Assembly (NCBI GenBank): GCA_039707465.1
Contig: CM077645.1
Span: 145,383,503 to 145,447,502 of the forward strand
Reading direction: 5' to 3'
DNA: 64,000 nucleotides
Source of the DNA: Rhabdophis nuchalis
Lineage: Eukaryota > Chordata > Lepidosauria > Squamata > Natricidae
The notes beneath the pieces are model-generated. The model was not told where the DNA came from and searched no databases. It saw nothing but the letters and a program-made list of their open reading frames with translations. The position numbers and the translations under genes were made by a program. Below, one piece after another: positions 31,025 to 43,335 of the stretch (position 1 is its first letter; each line of letters begins with the position of its first letter).

Positions 31025-33868
31025 TAATATTAAATACAATACAATACAATACAATAGCAGAGTTGGAAGGGACCTTGTAGGTCTTCTAGTCCAACCCCCT
31101 GCGTGGGCAGGAACCTTATACCATTTCAGACAAATGGCTGCCTAACATCTTTTTAAAGACTTCCAGGGTTGGGGCATTCACAACTGCTGGAGGCAAGCTG
31201 TTCCAGAGGTTAATTGTTCTTACTGTTAGGAAATTTCTCCTTAGTTCTAAGTTGCTTCTCTCCTTGGTTAGTTTCCACCCATTGCTCCTTGTCCTGCCCC
31301 CAGGTGCCTTGGAGAAAAGTTTGACTCCCTCTTCTTTGTGGCACCCTCTGAGATATCGGAACACTGCTATCATGTCTCCCCTGGTCCTTCTCTTCATCAA
31401 ACTAGACATACCCAGCTCCTGCAGCCGTTCTTCATATGTCTTAGTCTCCAGTCCTCTAATCATCTTGGTTGCTCTTCTTTGCACTCTTTCCAGAGTCTCC
31501 ACGTCTTTTCTACATCGTGGCGACCAAAACTGTATGCAGTATTCCAAGTGTGGCCTTACCAAGGCACTATACAGTGGCATTAACACTTCACGCGATCTAG
31601 ATTCTATCCCTCTGTTGATGCAGCCTAGAACTGTGTTGGCTTTTTTGGCAGCTGCTGCACACTGCTGGCCCATATTTAAATGGTTGTCCACTAGGATACC
31701 GAGATCCCTCTCACAGTTGCTACTATTGAGCAAGGTACCACCTATACTGTACTTGTGCATTTGGTTTTTCTTGCCTATATGTAGGACCTTACTTTTTTCA
31801 CAATTGAATTTCATTTTATTAGACAGTGCCCAATGTTCAAGTTTGTCTAGATCCTTCTGTATCTTAAGCCTATCTTCTTGAGTGTTGGCTATTCCTGCCA
31901 GCTTGGTGTCGTCTGCGAATTTGATGAGTTCCCCATTTATCCCCTCATCCAAATCGTTGATGAAGATGTTAAAGAGTACTGGGCCTAAAACAGAGCCTTG
32001 GGGGACTCCACTGCATACTTCCTTCCATGTAGATGCAGTTCCATTGAGGACTACACGTTGAGTGCGGTTGGTCAGCCAGTTGCGAATCCATTTGGTGGTG
32101 CTGCTGTCTAACCCACAATTTTCTACTTTATCTAATAGTAGGTTATGGTCTACTTTATCAAATGCCTTACTGAAGTCCAGGTAAATTATATCAACAGCAT
32201 TCCTCTGGTCCACTGATTTTGTTACTTTGTCAAAGAATGCAATTAGATTCGTCTGGCATGATCTGTTTTTGACAAACCCATGTTGGCTTTTGGCTATTAC
32301 TTTGTTTGCTTCTAGGTGTTCACTTATTTGTTGTTTAATTATCTTTTCCAGAATCTTTCCTGGTATTGAGGTCAGGCTGATGGGTCTATAGTTTCCTGGA
32401 TCTGTTTTTTTTCCTTTTTTGAAGATGGGAACCACATCTGCTCTTTTCCAGTCTTCTGGCAGTTCCCCGGTGCTCCAGGATCTCTGAAAGATATAGTTCA
32501 GTGGTTCTGAGATCTCGTCTGCCAGTTCCTTCAGAACCCTGGGGTGTAATCCATCCGGTCCTGGTGATTTGAACTCGTCCAGGGCAGACAGGTGCTCACT
32601 TACCATTTTCTTCCCTATTTCAACTTGTGTTCCTAATCTGATATTTGTGGTGCTGTTTTTGATTGGTTGGACTGTTTTATCCCTTTGTGTAAAGACAGAT
32701 GCAAAAAAATAGTTAAATAGTTCTGCTTTCTCCCTGTTGCTTATCATCTTCTTGCCATTTTCTCCCAGCAGTGGACCAATTGTTTCCATAACTTTTTTCT
32801 TATTTTTAACATGTTGGAAGAAGCTTTTTTTGTTATTTTTTACTTTTTTGGCAAGCCTTTCTTCATTGCGAGCCTTAGCTTTCCTCACTTCATCTTTACA
32901 GGCTCGGGCTATTTGCTGATATTTTGCCTTGGTTATGTCCCCCTTTTTCCACTTTTTATATTTATCCTTTTTGTCTTTCAATTTGTCAGAGAGTTCTTTA
33001 TGCAGCCATGCTGGTTTCTTTTGGGAACTGTTATTTTTCTTCTTCATTGGTATTGCGCTGGACTGGGCTTTTATAATCTCATTTTTCAAAATTTCCCAAG
33101 CTTCTTGAGTTGTTTTCCCCTTGAGGATTCTCATCCATGGAATCCTTCCCAAGCTCTCTCTGAGTTTATTGAAATTAGCTCTCTTGAAGTCTAAGACTCT
33201 AGTTTGACTTTGTTCAACTACTTTTGTTTGCATAATGTTGAATTCCAGTATTTCATGATCGCTTGCCCCCAAAGTTCCTGTAGCTTCTACACCTTCTATC
33301 ATTTCCTCTCTGTTAGTGAGAATTAAGTCCTATATTGCTGATCCCCTTGTTCCCTTTTCTACCTTTTGGGAAACAAAGTTGTCTGCTAGGTTTGTTAGGA
33401 ACCTGTTGGATCTTCCACTTGGTGCAGAGTTTGTTTCCCAATTGATGTCAGGGTAGTTAAAATCTCCCATTACTATTGCAGTGTGCTTCCTACATACCTT
33501 AGTTAGCTGGTTAGCAAAAAGTACATCCACTTCCTCTGCTTGGTTGGGTGGCCTGTAGTATAGACCTATGACAATATCATTCCCCCCCAACCTTTAATAT
33601 TGACCCAAATACATTCAAGATAGTTCTCATCATTGTTGTGCTCTATTTCTGTAGAGATGTAATTATTTCTTATATATAGTGCAACTCCACCTCCTCTTTT
33701 ATTTGGTCTATTTCTTTTAAATAATTTAAATCCTTCTAGCTGTATGTTCCATTTGTGGGTTTCATCCCACCAAGTTTCTGTAATGGCAACAATATCGTAT
33801 CTGCCCTCATTTACTTGAATTTCTAATTCACCCTGTTTATTCCTCATACTATAGTTTTTTAGCACAGG
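31025..33868 (-). mobile_element. Nearly intact CR1 LINE
   Basis: The 3' end is at about 31025, with the (TATTG)n-type tail (tacaatacaatacaat on the + strand) and 'agagttggaagggacc'. The element extends to about 33868, where it is 5'-truncated inside the endonuclease. The endonuclease pieces (KQGELEIQVNEGRYDIVAI, AITETWWDETHKW, GGGVALYIRNN; then [30 protein letters not shown]) are in two frames. The shift lies near the C7 run at 33585. An in-frame TAG near 33334 separates them from the main ORF. Confidence 0.9.
31116..33302 (-). CDS. CR1 ORF2 fragment: end of endonuclease plus reverse transcriptase
   Basis: A 728-codon open frame covers the last endonuclease motif (GASDHEILEF, about residues 12-21) and the whole reverse transcriptase: FKSPGPDGLHPRVLKEL (about 245), NYRPISLTSIPGKILEKII (about 305), YLDFSKAFDKVDH (about 370), CSGVPQGSVLGPVLFNIF (about 430) and IKFADDTKLAG (about 460). 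The conserved C-terminal CR1 region follows (NCERDLGILVDNHLNM, ALVRPHLEYCIQFWSPRC, RRTRGDMIAVFRYL, LWNSLPPAVVNAPTLEVFKK). The true ORF2 starts further upstream. The break there (one nonsense codon, one frameshift, 5' truncation) makes the copy dead, while the RT domain looks intact. Confidence 0.9.
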   Translation of the reverse strand: MIEGVEATGTLGASDHEILEFNIMQTKVVEQSQTRVLDFKRANFNKLRESLGRIPWMRILKGKTTQEAWEILKNEIIKAQSSAIPMKKKNNSSQKKPAWLHKELSDKLKDKKDKYKKWKKGDITKAKYQQIARACKDEVRKAKARNEERLAKKVKNNKKSFFQHVKNKKKVMETIGPLLGENGKKMISNREKAELFNYFFASVFTQRDKTVQPIKNSTTNIRLGTQVEIGKKMVSEHLSALDEFKSPGPDGLHPRVLKELADEISEPLNYIFQRSWSTGELPEDWKRADVVPIFKKGKKTDPGNYRPISLTSIPGKILEKIIKQQISEHLEANKVIAKSQHGFVKNRSCQTNLIAFFDKVTKSVDQRNAVDIIYLDFSKAFDKVDHNLLLDKVENCGLDSSTTKWIRNWLTNRTQRVVLNGTASTWKEVCSGVPQGSVLGPVLFNIFINDLDEGINGELIKFADDTKLAGIANTQEDRLKIQKDLDKLEHWALSNKMKFNCEKSKVLHIGKKNQMHKYSIGGTLLNSSNCERDLGILVDNHLNMGQQCAAAAKKANTVLGCINRGIESRSREVLMPLYSALVRPHLEYCIQFWSPRCRKDVETLERVQRRATKMIRGLETKTYEERLQELGMSSLMKRRTRGDMIAVFRYLRGCHKEEGVKLFSKAPGGRTRSNGWKLTKERSNLELRRNFLTVRTINLWNSLPPAVVNAPTLEVFKKMLGSHLSEMV

Positions 33869-33896
33869 CTAAAATAATTTAGCCTGTGCTAAAAAA
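33853..33896. repeat. Near-perfect palindrome at the CR1/L2 junction
   Basis: A 19-bp arm TTTTTTAGCACAGGCTAAA is followed, after a few bases, by its reverse complement TTTAGCCTGTGCTAAAAAA. The right arm belongs to the neighbouring L2 3' UTR. The left arm is an inverted copy at the CR1 5' truncation point. Confidence 0.85.
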
Positions 33897-34280
33897 CAAT
33901 TTAATTTAAAACCCAACTCTAAAAATAGCATAACTGTAGAAGCTATGCCAGGCCGGCCATATGGAAGAGATATGTTTTCAGTGTCCGGCAGAAGAGGCGA
34001 AGGTCGGTGATAGTACGAAGGTCTGGGGGGAGGTCATTCCAGAGGGTGGGGCCTGCCACAGAGAAGGCTCTTCCCCTGGGTGTCGCCAGCCGGCATTGTC
34101 CGGCAGACGGCACCCTAAGGAGGCCCTCCCTGTGGGAGCGGACAGGTCGGATGGAGGTATGTGGTAGTAGGCGGTCCTGCAAATAACCAGGACCGCTGCC
34201 ATGGAGCGCTTTAAAGATGGTCACTAAAACCTTGAAACGCACCCGGAAGGCTACCGGCAGCGTCTTAGCCACTGAGTCAC
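33890..34280 (-). mobile_element. L2-clade LINE fragment
   Basis: The - strand frame 34272-33943 reads FRVRFKVLVTIFKALHGSG, RVPSAGQCRLATPRGRAF and LWNDLPPDLRT. Both ends are truncated. Confidence 0.85.
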
Positions 34281-34726
34281 TGCATTCCAGGTATAATCTC
34301 TGATATTTTCATATATGGCTGGGAGATAATCATTTTCAATCCCTGTTACTAGGGAATATATGACCACCAGTAAATGTAAATATATTTTTGTATACTGCTA
34401 TTTTCCTGTAAACCTCATTAACATTGCCTATAAAACCTGGGCTCCTGAACAAACTTTTAGAGTAATAGTAAACTACATTACAAGAAACCACAACTTTTTA
34501 TACCAATGCCATTCGCCCCCCCCCTCCTTTTCCCCCCTCAAACTATTTTTAACAAGCTACTGTCTGGTCATCAATACTGTGGGATTTGTGGATAGCAGTC
34601 AAAAGTGAAAAATGACCACATTGCCTGAAATGCAATTATTTTAATTGGTCACATCACTTTTCTAGGAAATTTGGGTGAGCAACAAGTTGCTTGGGTTATT
34701 TTCCCATGCCTCTCTATGGTTTAGAG

Positions 34727-34861
34727 CAGGGGTCTCCAACCTTTGCAACTTTAAGTCTGAAGGACTTCAACTCCTAGAATTCTCCAGCCAGCTTTGCTGG
34801 CTGGAGAATTCTGGGAGCTGAAGTCCTTCAGACCTAAAGTTGCAAAGGTTGGAGACCCCTG
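34727..34861. mobile_element. Foldback hAT MITE (CAGGGGTCTCC), copy 3, complete palindrome
   Basis: Long self-complementary element with CAGGGGTCTCCAACC ends and a central 'ccagccagctttgctggctgg'-type hairpin. Perfect TSD gtttagag (34719-34726 and 34862-34869). Confidence 0.92.
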
Positions 34862-34869
34862 GTTTAGAG

Positions 34870-36445
34870 AGAAAGAGAACCTTAAACCTGTGAGAATTCA
34901 TTTAGTAGTGTTAGTTCAGATATAATATGAATAATCTTAGCAGCATTTTTAGCTAACCTATACACATTTGCTTTACTGGTACACATGGTATCCAACAGTC
35001 TTGGTTTTATTCAGAACTTAAACTCTTTATTAGTGTGGTCACAATTCATTAAAAACCTAGACAGACAGACAGGCAGACAGGAAGTGCTACCTTCCATAAC
35101 ACAATAGTACATAGTTCAGCACTGATTGTAACCTACTACTCTAGTGCTGATTCTGCCAAATGTATGGATAGGTAAAAGTTTTGTTGCTTACTTTTCCTGT
35201 TTCCACTGAAGAACAGGACAACCGGCCTGCCAGATCTCTCTATTCGAAACAGATATTTGATAAATGTACTGTGCACTAACCTCTACAGCTCCCATTTTGA
35301 GAAATACAGGACTGATGACAATTTAATTATTGAAAAAAGTGACTTACGACTGGTCCTTGCACTTACAACTGTTACAACATTCCCACAGTCATGTGATCAA
35401 AATTTGGGCATTTGGCAACTGTCATTTATTTACAACAGTGGCAGTGTCCTGGGGTCACTTGATCATTGTTTGCAACCTTCCAAGCTAACTTCGAACAAGC
35501 AAAATTGGGTACAACTAATTTAACTACCACTTTGCTTAATAACAGAAATTCTCATCCCTATTGTGTCATAAGTCGAGGACTACCAGTATGTGTTTTGTAA
35601 ATAAAATTTAATCGGACTTAGTGGAAGAATAAAGCAATTCAAAACAGGCAGAGTGAAAATAGAAAAAAAAATCACCAAGTGGCAATATTCGCATACTTTT
35701 ATGCACACTCTCAGAACTGTAAAGATTAATAATTATGCAGTAGCATTTTGAAGCAAATTATAGTACTATATAAACAATCTTAAATTTCTAACCTTAATGA
35801 GAAATGAAATGTTAAATACCTAGATGGGGTACTTGGTGTAGTGATTCCTTACAAGGAGAAGGGTGGGGTATAAATTTAATAAAATAAAAATAAAATTCAG
35901 GATATGGTATTTTGCAGAAACTGAGAAATATACCTGAAATACAGTGCTAAGCCTGTCTGATGGCTTCTTCACAGTTTTTGCTTTACTTCTAAATAATGTG
36001 GGCAGGAAATGTACTGAATTTTCACAGAGTTACAGAGGCTGTATAACAGTCATGCTTTCTACAATAGGGACAAGTAGAGAAACGCCTACATGGCTTCATT
36101 CAATCAATCAGTTAGATTGTATGTACAGAATTTGCATAAACTCAAACAACAAAATTTATGATATTGTGATACTTTTACAGGTACAAGGTCAGATAATTTA
36201 GCATGGCAGTCAATAGAGAACTGTGAATTAAGAGAATGTAGCAGCATTTCTAAACTTCATCTCTCTAAATATCCAGAATACTAGAGGAAGAAGAAAATGA
36301 TTTGACTACAATCCAATATTCAAATAATTTAATAATTAATAATTTAATTTGTGGAACTAATTTAGATAAAAGCCAAGAAATTGAGTTTAGACTGTTTACA
36401 GAAAAGAAAGAGTAAGAATTTCTTGTTGTGATCTTATATTTCACT
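34870..36445. other. Mostly unique AT-rich sequence with two repeat relics
   Basis: About 35335-35590 is a copy of the 'TAGTCCTCGACTTA' MITE ('cttacgactggtccttgc', 'ccacagtcatgtgatc', right end 'cataagtcgaggactac'). About 35843-35900 is an L2 tail ('ggagaagggtggggtataaa'). The rest is unrecognised. Confidence 0.55.
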
Positions 36446-36453
36446 GAACAGAT

Positions 36454-36834
36454 TAGTGGTGGGTTTCAAAAAATTTTAGAACCTACTCTCTAGGTGTGGC
36501 CTATTTTGTGGGCGTGGCTTGGCAGTCATGTAACAGGGTGGGAGTAGCCAACTTGTAAAATGTGGTGAAACTCATTTAACAACGCTCTTGCTTAGCAACC
36601 AAAATTTTGGGCTCAATTGTGATGATAAATTCTCTTTCTTTCTTTCTTTTCTTTCCTTTCCTTTCTTTCCTTTCCTACTTTCTGCCTTCCTTTCCTTTCC
36701 TTCCCATTGGGTTACTGGCAGTGGCAGACCAGACTTACTTCTGGGTCCACCAGGGGAACCCCCTCTCACCGGCTCTCTAAATTTCACCATCCGGCTCTTG
36801 CGAGTAAGTGCAAGCCTGCAGAAACCCACCACTG
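36454..36834. mobile_element. hAT MITE, CAGTGGTGGGTTTC family
   Basis: The left end is TAGTGGTGGGTTTC (first C mutated), the right end GAAACCCACCACTG. Perfect TSD gaacagat (36446-36453 and 36835-36842). The internal TTTC tract is degraded. Confidence 0.9.
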
Positions 36835-36842
36835 GAACAGAT

Positions 36843-37272
36843 TAAGTAAAATGAGTAAAAGATATATATTCTCCTATTCTTTCTTTTTGAAAATTTGAGG
36901 AATTCACCCCAAAAGGTGAGAGTACTGGTGAGCAGAAACATGCATCCATATTTAGCAAGTGACTTTGAAGTCTCTACTAAAGGAAGTCTTTATCTTCCTT
37001 TAGACATGTGAAGTCTCTTTGGAATCAGGTTTAAATTCCGGGCACCACGTTGAAAACTCCATTCTGTTTTCCTGGTCAGTAGTACGAACGTGCTTTGCTT
37101 TTGCATATTTTCATGAGGTTCTGTTATATAGTCAACAATCCTAAAATTACCTGGAATTTACCTATCTAATATAAATTAGAGCTGAGACTTTGTTTAGTTT
37201 ATTCAAACTGATCAGACAAGGTAGCTATGGATCAATTGTGATGAAAGTCAAATATATAATCATGATTTAGAA
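36843..37272. other. Unique sequence; nothing recognised
   Basis: No gene or repeat was seen. Confidence 0.35.
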
Positions 37273-37406
37273 CATGGGTGTCCAACTTGCTGTGTCACAT
37301 TGCGGTCACATGACATATCACGCTATTTTTTTCCTTCATGGAGCTGGGGTGGGTGTGGCCTGCATGTGATCCATCGGGCCCGCTAGCCGCCAGTTTAACA
37401 CCCCTG
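37273..37406. mobile_element. hAT MITE (CAGGGGTGTCAAACT), diverged copy
   Basis: Ends CATGGGTGTCCAACTTG and CAGTTTAACACCCCTG. Flanking 8-mers atttagaa and atttggga match at 6 of 8. Confidence 0.75.
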
Positions 37407-37689
37407 ATTTGGGATAATCTCCACAGCTTTTCTTTTGATGTATTTTTATCTTTAAATGTCACTGATGTTCCTGGTGATTGGTGATATAACACTGTCATTG
37501 TTATCAGGGTAAAGAAAATCTGTTTCCAAGGATAGAATAGATGGCCATGTGTCATTGGACACTCAATGAATTTGTCTCTGGTGCATAAGCTCACAGTGCA
37601 CATACAAACAACAAAGTGATATAATCATAAGATACCAATAGGTGAAGGTAATAGGAAATATGAGAAGGATAATAGTAATACAACCCTAA

Positions 37690-38152
37690 TCTGCTGCCCC
37701 ATACGTCCTTACGACCGATTCTTTCCCACAGAGAGGGTCTTCTCTGGGTGTCGTTGGTCGGTCAATGCCGGTTGGCAATGCCCAGGGGAAGGGCCTTCTC
37801 TGTGGTGGGCCCCACCCTATGGAACGACCTACCTCCCGAACTCCGTGTCATCTCTGACCTCCGCCTGTTCCGCCAGAGCTTAAAAACACACTTTTTTCAT
37901 CTAGCCGGCCTGGCATGAACAACCCGATACCCTACTGACCATTAGTTGATCAAAGTTTTAATTAGTGGTTTTATTTATGTTTTAGCGCAGGGTTTGGTTT
38001 AATTTAATTTTAATGAGCTTTTGTATTTTGTATATTGTATATTTGTATTTTTAATTTTCCTGTGCGCCACCCCGGGTCCCTTGGTGGGAGATGGGTGCGG
38101 GATATAAATATGAAAAATAAAAAATAAATAAAATAAAATAAATAAAATAATT
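37690..38152 (+). mobile_element. 5'-truncated L2 fragment
   Basis: 'tacgaccgattctttcccac', 'gaacgacctacctcccg' and a 3' end 'caccccgggtcccttgg'/'gggatataaatatg' followed by (AAATA)n. No open frame remains. Confidence 0.85.
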
Positions 38153-38288
38153 ATGGGTAAAAATCCTTAGGCATAAATAGTGCTGTGGGAATTAGGTGTT
38201 TAGCAGAATGATGGCATGGAGGGGGAAAACTAGCAGTGTGTCTAGTTGCTTTGGCATACAATGCCCTATAGTGGCATCCTGAGTTATT

Positions 38289-38445
38289 TTACAATAGCAG
38301 AGTTGGAAGGGACCTTGGAGGTCATCTAGTCCAACCCCCTGCCTAGGCAGGAAACCCTATACCATTTCAGACAAATGGCTATCCAACATCTTCTTGAAGA
38401 CTTACAGTGTTGGGGCATTCACAATTTCTGGAGACATTGGAGACG
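38289..38445 (-). mobile_element. CR1 3'-end fragment
   Basis: 'caatagcagagttggaaggg' through 'accatttcagacaaatggct' is the reverse complement of the CR1 3' end and the last codons of ORF2. Confidence 0.8.
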
Positions 38446-40000
38446 TTTCAACTTCTGGAGTTGAAACAGTTTGTGTCCAGGATGTGAGGGGTATGTAGAT
38501 ATTTTCTCAGTCTTCCTTCTGCAGAGTTATTGTTAAAGCTGCAGCTAACCATGGTAATGAAAAACAGCAAATGAATCTAAAACTAACATTTATTTATGGT
38601 ATTTTCAGCTCCCTTCAAAACTGCTTTTTTGAATACAGAAATGTTTTCCCTCCAAATCTTTTACATAGGCGTAAATATTTGTAAAGGAGCTTTAAAAAAA
38701 AAAAAAAAGAGTGTGCAGATGACCAGTAGGGGTCAGTTTTGCTATATTTTATTGAGTGAAATGTACTTGAAAGTTTCTCAATAATTTTGAAAAGCCAGTT
38801 TTGAAAATGTACTTCTTATATGTTTTGAAGTTTGTTCTGAAGTTTCAGGACATCAGATTCTTTTGTTAAAAACTAGATTAGGCAACATCTAATATATTAC
38901 ATCATATAATTTTATAATTCATAGTATATACGTATTGCATAAAAGCATGTGGAAATATAAGCTGCTTTTGTTTCTATGCAGCATTGATTATAGGAAGAAA
39001 ACAAATTAATTTGCAATAACAAAATTCCCAATAAAGTGCTGGTTTCAAGTTACGGGACTTGAAATCCATCAATTCTAGAGAATGTCAAGTTTAAAAAGAC
39101 CAGTGTAAGTGGATCCTTTATATTTCAGTAATGACAACATTGGATCAAAATGATAAAAGAGATCAAGCTAAATAATCAGTAAAAATGATATATGCAAAAT
39201 ATGTCAAGTTTGACATGGTTACAATTTCAAACCAGATGGCTGAATTGACATTGTTGCTAAGATCTGATTATGCTAAACAGTGTGTTGCCAATGAGTTCAT
39301 TTTCCTCTGATTGACAGGGTACATACAGGAAAATGAAAATATGCTTTGCATTAGGATAGAGAAGAATGGAGAATATATTTTGAGGTTGGGAAATGCAGAT
39401 AGACAACAAAAACAATGCTATATGATGACCATATGAATGTGACATTAGTAAAGTCAAATATCTTTGCCCAGCTTTGCGTGAATTTTGGAATTTCATTAAA
39501 AACAAATAGTTCAACTATTTTCCACCTAGTCCTACATAACCAGCAATACTGATTTTGGGAGGATTAAATGGAAAAGCGTCTTCTATGTGCCACTCTCAGT
39601 TCCCCATGGTAATATGGAATAATAATGTAACAGCAACAACTACAAAAAGACTAAACATAAGAAGAAACTATTGTATATAGAAATAAAGATAGCATGTATA
39701 AAACAGCTTGATAGTGTTACATTTATAAAAATTTTCTACATCATCCCAAGCCTGTGTAGGACCTTCAGAAATAATTTAGAAAAGCTTTGTTGCGTATAGG
39801 AATATTTTGCAGTTGATATGTGAACCAGAAAACATCATGACTGCTTCAAATGTGGCACAGCGGTATTGTATTCCTTCATGAACTCCAAACTTCTTTGTGG
39901 GCATGATGTTGAAGCATTCTGCATTCTTACCAGATAGCTTTGACTTTCTTCTAAGTACCGGGAGATCACAGCATTTGTAATAAATAAAAACAATCATTGC
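38446..40000. other. Unique AT-rich sequence
   Basis: No gene or repeat was recognised apart from an A-run at about 38693-38709. Confidence 0.35.
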
Positions 40001-40007
40001 ACTTGAT

Positions 40008-40142
40008 CAGGGGTGTCAAACTCATGCCGTCACGGCAGTGTCATGTGAAATATCGGGACTTTTTCCCCCTTCGCTAAAACAGCTGTGGGCATGGCCAGAG
40101 CAAGATGCATTCAGCACGCAGGCCCGGAGTTTGACATCCTTG
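40008..40142. mobile_element. hAT MITE (CAGGGGTGTCAAACT), copy
   Basis: Ends CAGGGGTGTCAAACTC and GAGTTTGACATCCTTG. TSD cacttgat (40000-40007) and cactagat (40143-40150), 7/8. Confidence 0.85.
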
Positions 40143-40150
40143 CACTAGAT

Positions 40151-41490
40151 TATAGATCAGTTAGTTAGCGTTTGTTGCAGTTGTTCAGGCACAACTTGTT
40201 TTTACTATTATCTAAAGCCACAACTGAAAAGCACAATTTTATTATGGAAATATGAATATATTTCTATCTTTCTCAGTTTGGAGTACCAGGCTAGAAAATT
40301 AAAAAAAATTGTAAATTGTTGTTCTGCATGAAGTCGGCTGCGTGGCTTTAGATCAATTATTTTGTTCCACTCCTAAGAATGCTGCAATGGCAAGCAGCTT
40401 CTGAAAATGTTGGGGGGGGAAACCCCATAGCGACTTGTTCAAGTGGTTGCCCGAGTGAAAACTGACATAACTATACACATTTCCTCTCCCGCCCTGACTT
40501 TTACTACCTAACAATTGATTGTACAGTCTCTGTCTCAGATTCATTTAGTAAAAAATACTGTTATTGCAAGAAGCCACTAAAACTATATTTGACTGAACCA
40601 GTGGATTTATTTTTGGTATATAGGGAAGTAAATCAGTGCTGATTGCTAATATTAATTTTTAGGAGTTTAGGAGCAGTATAGACAGATTTTTGCCAAATTT
40701 ATGCTATAAAGTGACATAGTGTGTTGAAGTCCCCGGTCTTATGCAAGGATCATAAGCTCCATAGTAGAGGCACACACTCACATGGCATCATTGTGCAGCC
40801 TCTATTATATGATGATGGGTCACAATAATCTTTTTTTTTCCTAAATCCCTTTTTATGGTGTTTATTCTCTACAAAAACAGATTATTTCCTGATATTTGTT
40901 AATTTTAAACGGCATGTAAAACAGTTATGATGAAATAAATAGGGCTTGCTTTGGAAAAACAACAAATCAAGAATTAAATATGAGAAAGATGAAAAATGGT
41001 TTTACAATAAGTAAATCTTCAATTTTCAAGACCTATAAAAATAATCAAGTGATAACAAGCAAAGAATCAGAAGAAGCAGCTGCAGACAGCATTTCTTATC
41101 CAGAAAATATGTATTTCTGAGCCTTGATTTTCCCCTCTACTTTGATCCAGTAGAAGGAGAATCCAGAACCCTAACTTTATTTTATCGCGCTGCTGACAGT
41201 GACTTCAAATCTCAATTTTAGGCTTTAGGTTTTTCTTAACCAGGCAAAAATGAAGGGATGCTATATTCCAGAGAGTTTGGCAGTTAAGACCACTTGAGGA
41301 AATAAAATCAGACACTTTTTTAAAAATCCTGTCAATATATTTATAACAATTGCCTGAATCAACAGCTTTCATGGGCATGGAGTCAAAAACAGGCAAGATG
41401 GCAGTGTCAAAACTGCATGCACCAGCATCTCATATTCATCTAAAAGGATGAGTTTTGATTTCCAGCTTATCTGTTTTGACTCCACCTCGC
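40151..41490. other. Unique AT-rich sequence
   Basis: No gene or repeat was recognised. Confidence 0.35.
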
Positions 41491-41496
41491 ACATAT

Positions 41497-41912
41497 ATGG
41501 AGACTAAAACATATGAAGAATGGTTGCAGGAGCTGGGTATGTCTAGTTTGATGAAGAGAAGGACCAGGGGAGACATGATAGCAGTATTCCGATATCTCAG
41601 AGGATGCCACAAAGAAGAGGGAGTCAAACTATTCTCCAAGGCACCTGGGGGCAGGACAAGAAGCAATGGGTGGAAACTAATCAAGGAGAGAAGCAACTTA
41701 GAACTAAGGAGAAATTTCCTGACAGTTAGAACAATTAACCTCTGGAACAGCTTGCCTCCAGAAGTTGTGAATGCCCCAACCCTGGAAGTCTTTAAAAAGA
41801 TGTTAGATAGCCATTTGTCTGAAATGCTATAAGGTTCCTGCCCACACAGGGGGTTGGACTAGAAGACCTACAAGGTCCCTTCCAACTCTGCTATTGTATT
41901 GTATTGTATTGT
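41497..41912 (+). mobile_element. 5'-truncated CR1 with open C-terminal ORF
   Basis: The frame, open to 41832, reads METKTYEEWLQELGMSSLM, RRTRGDMIAVFRYLRG and LWNSLPPEVVNAPTLEVFKK, then the 3' UTR and a (TATTG)n tail. The reading frame is undamaged, so the insertion is fairly young. Confidence 0.9.
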
Positions 41913-43266
<1,354 letters not shown>

Positions 43267-43274
43267 CTTTAAAA

Positions 43275-43335
43275 CAGAAGAAGTCTGGGAGCTGAAGTCC
43301 TTCAGACTTAAAGTTGCAAAGGTTGGAGACCCCTG
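43275..43335. mobile_element. Foldback hAT MITE, partial copy
   Basis: The right half 'agctgaagtccttcagac'...'ggttggagacccctg' is intact. The left end is reduced to 'cagaagaagtctg'. The flanks ctttaaaa and tttaaaag are similar but offset. Confidence 0.7.
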
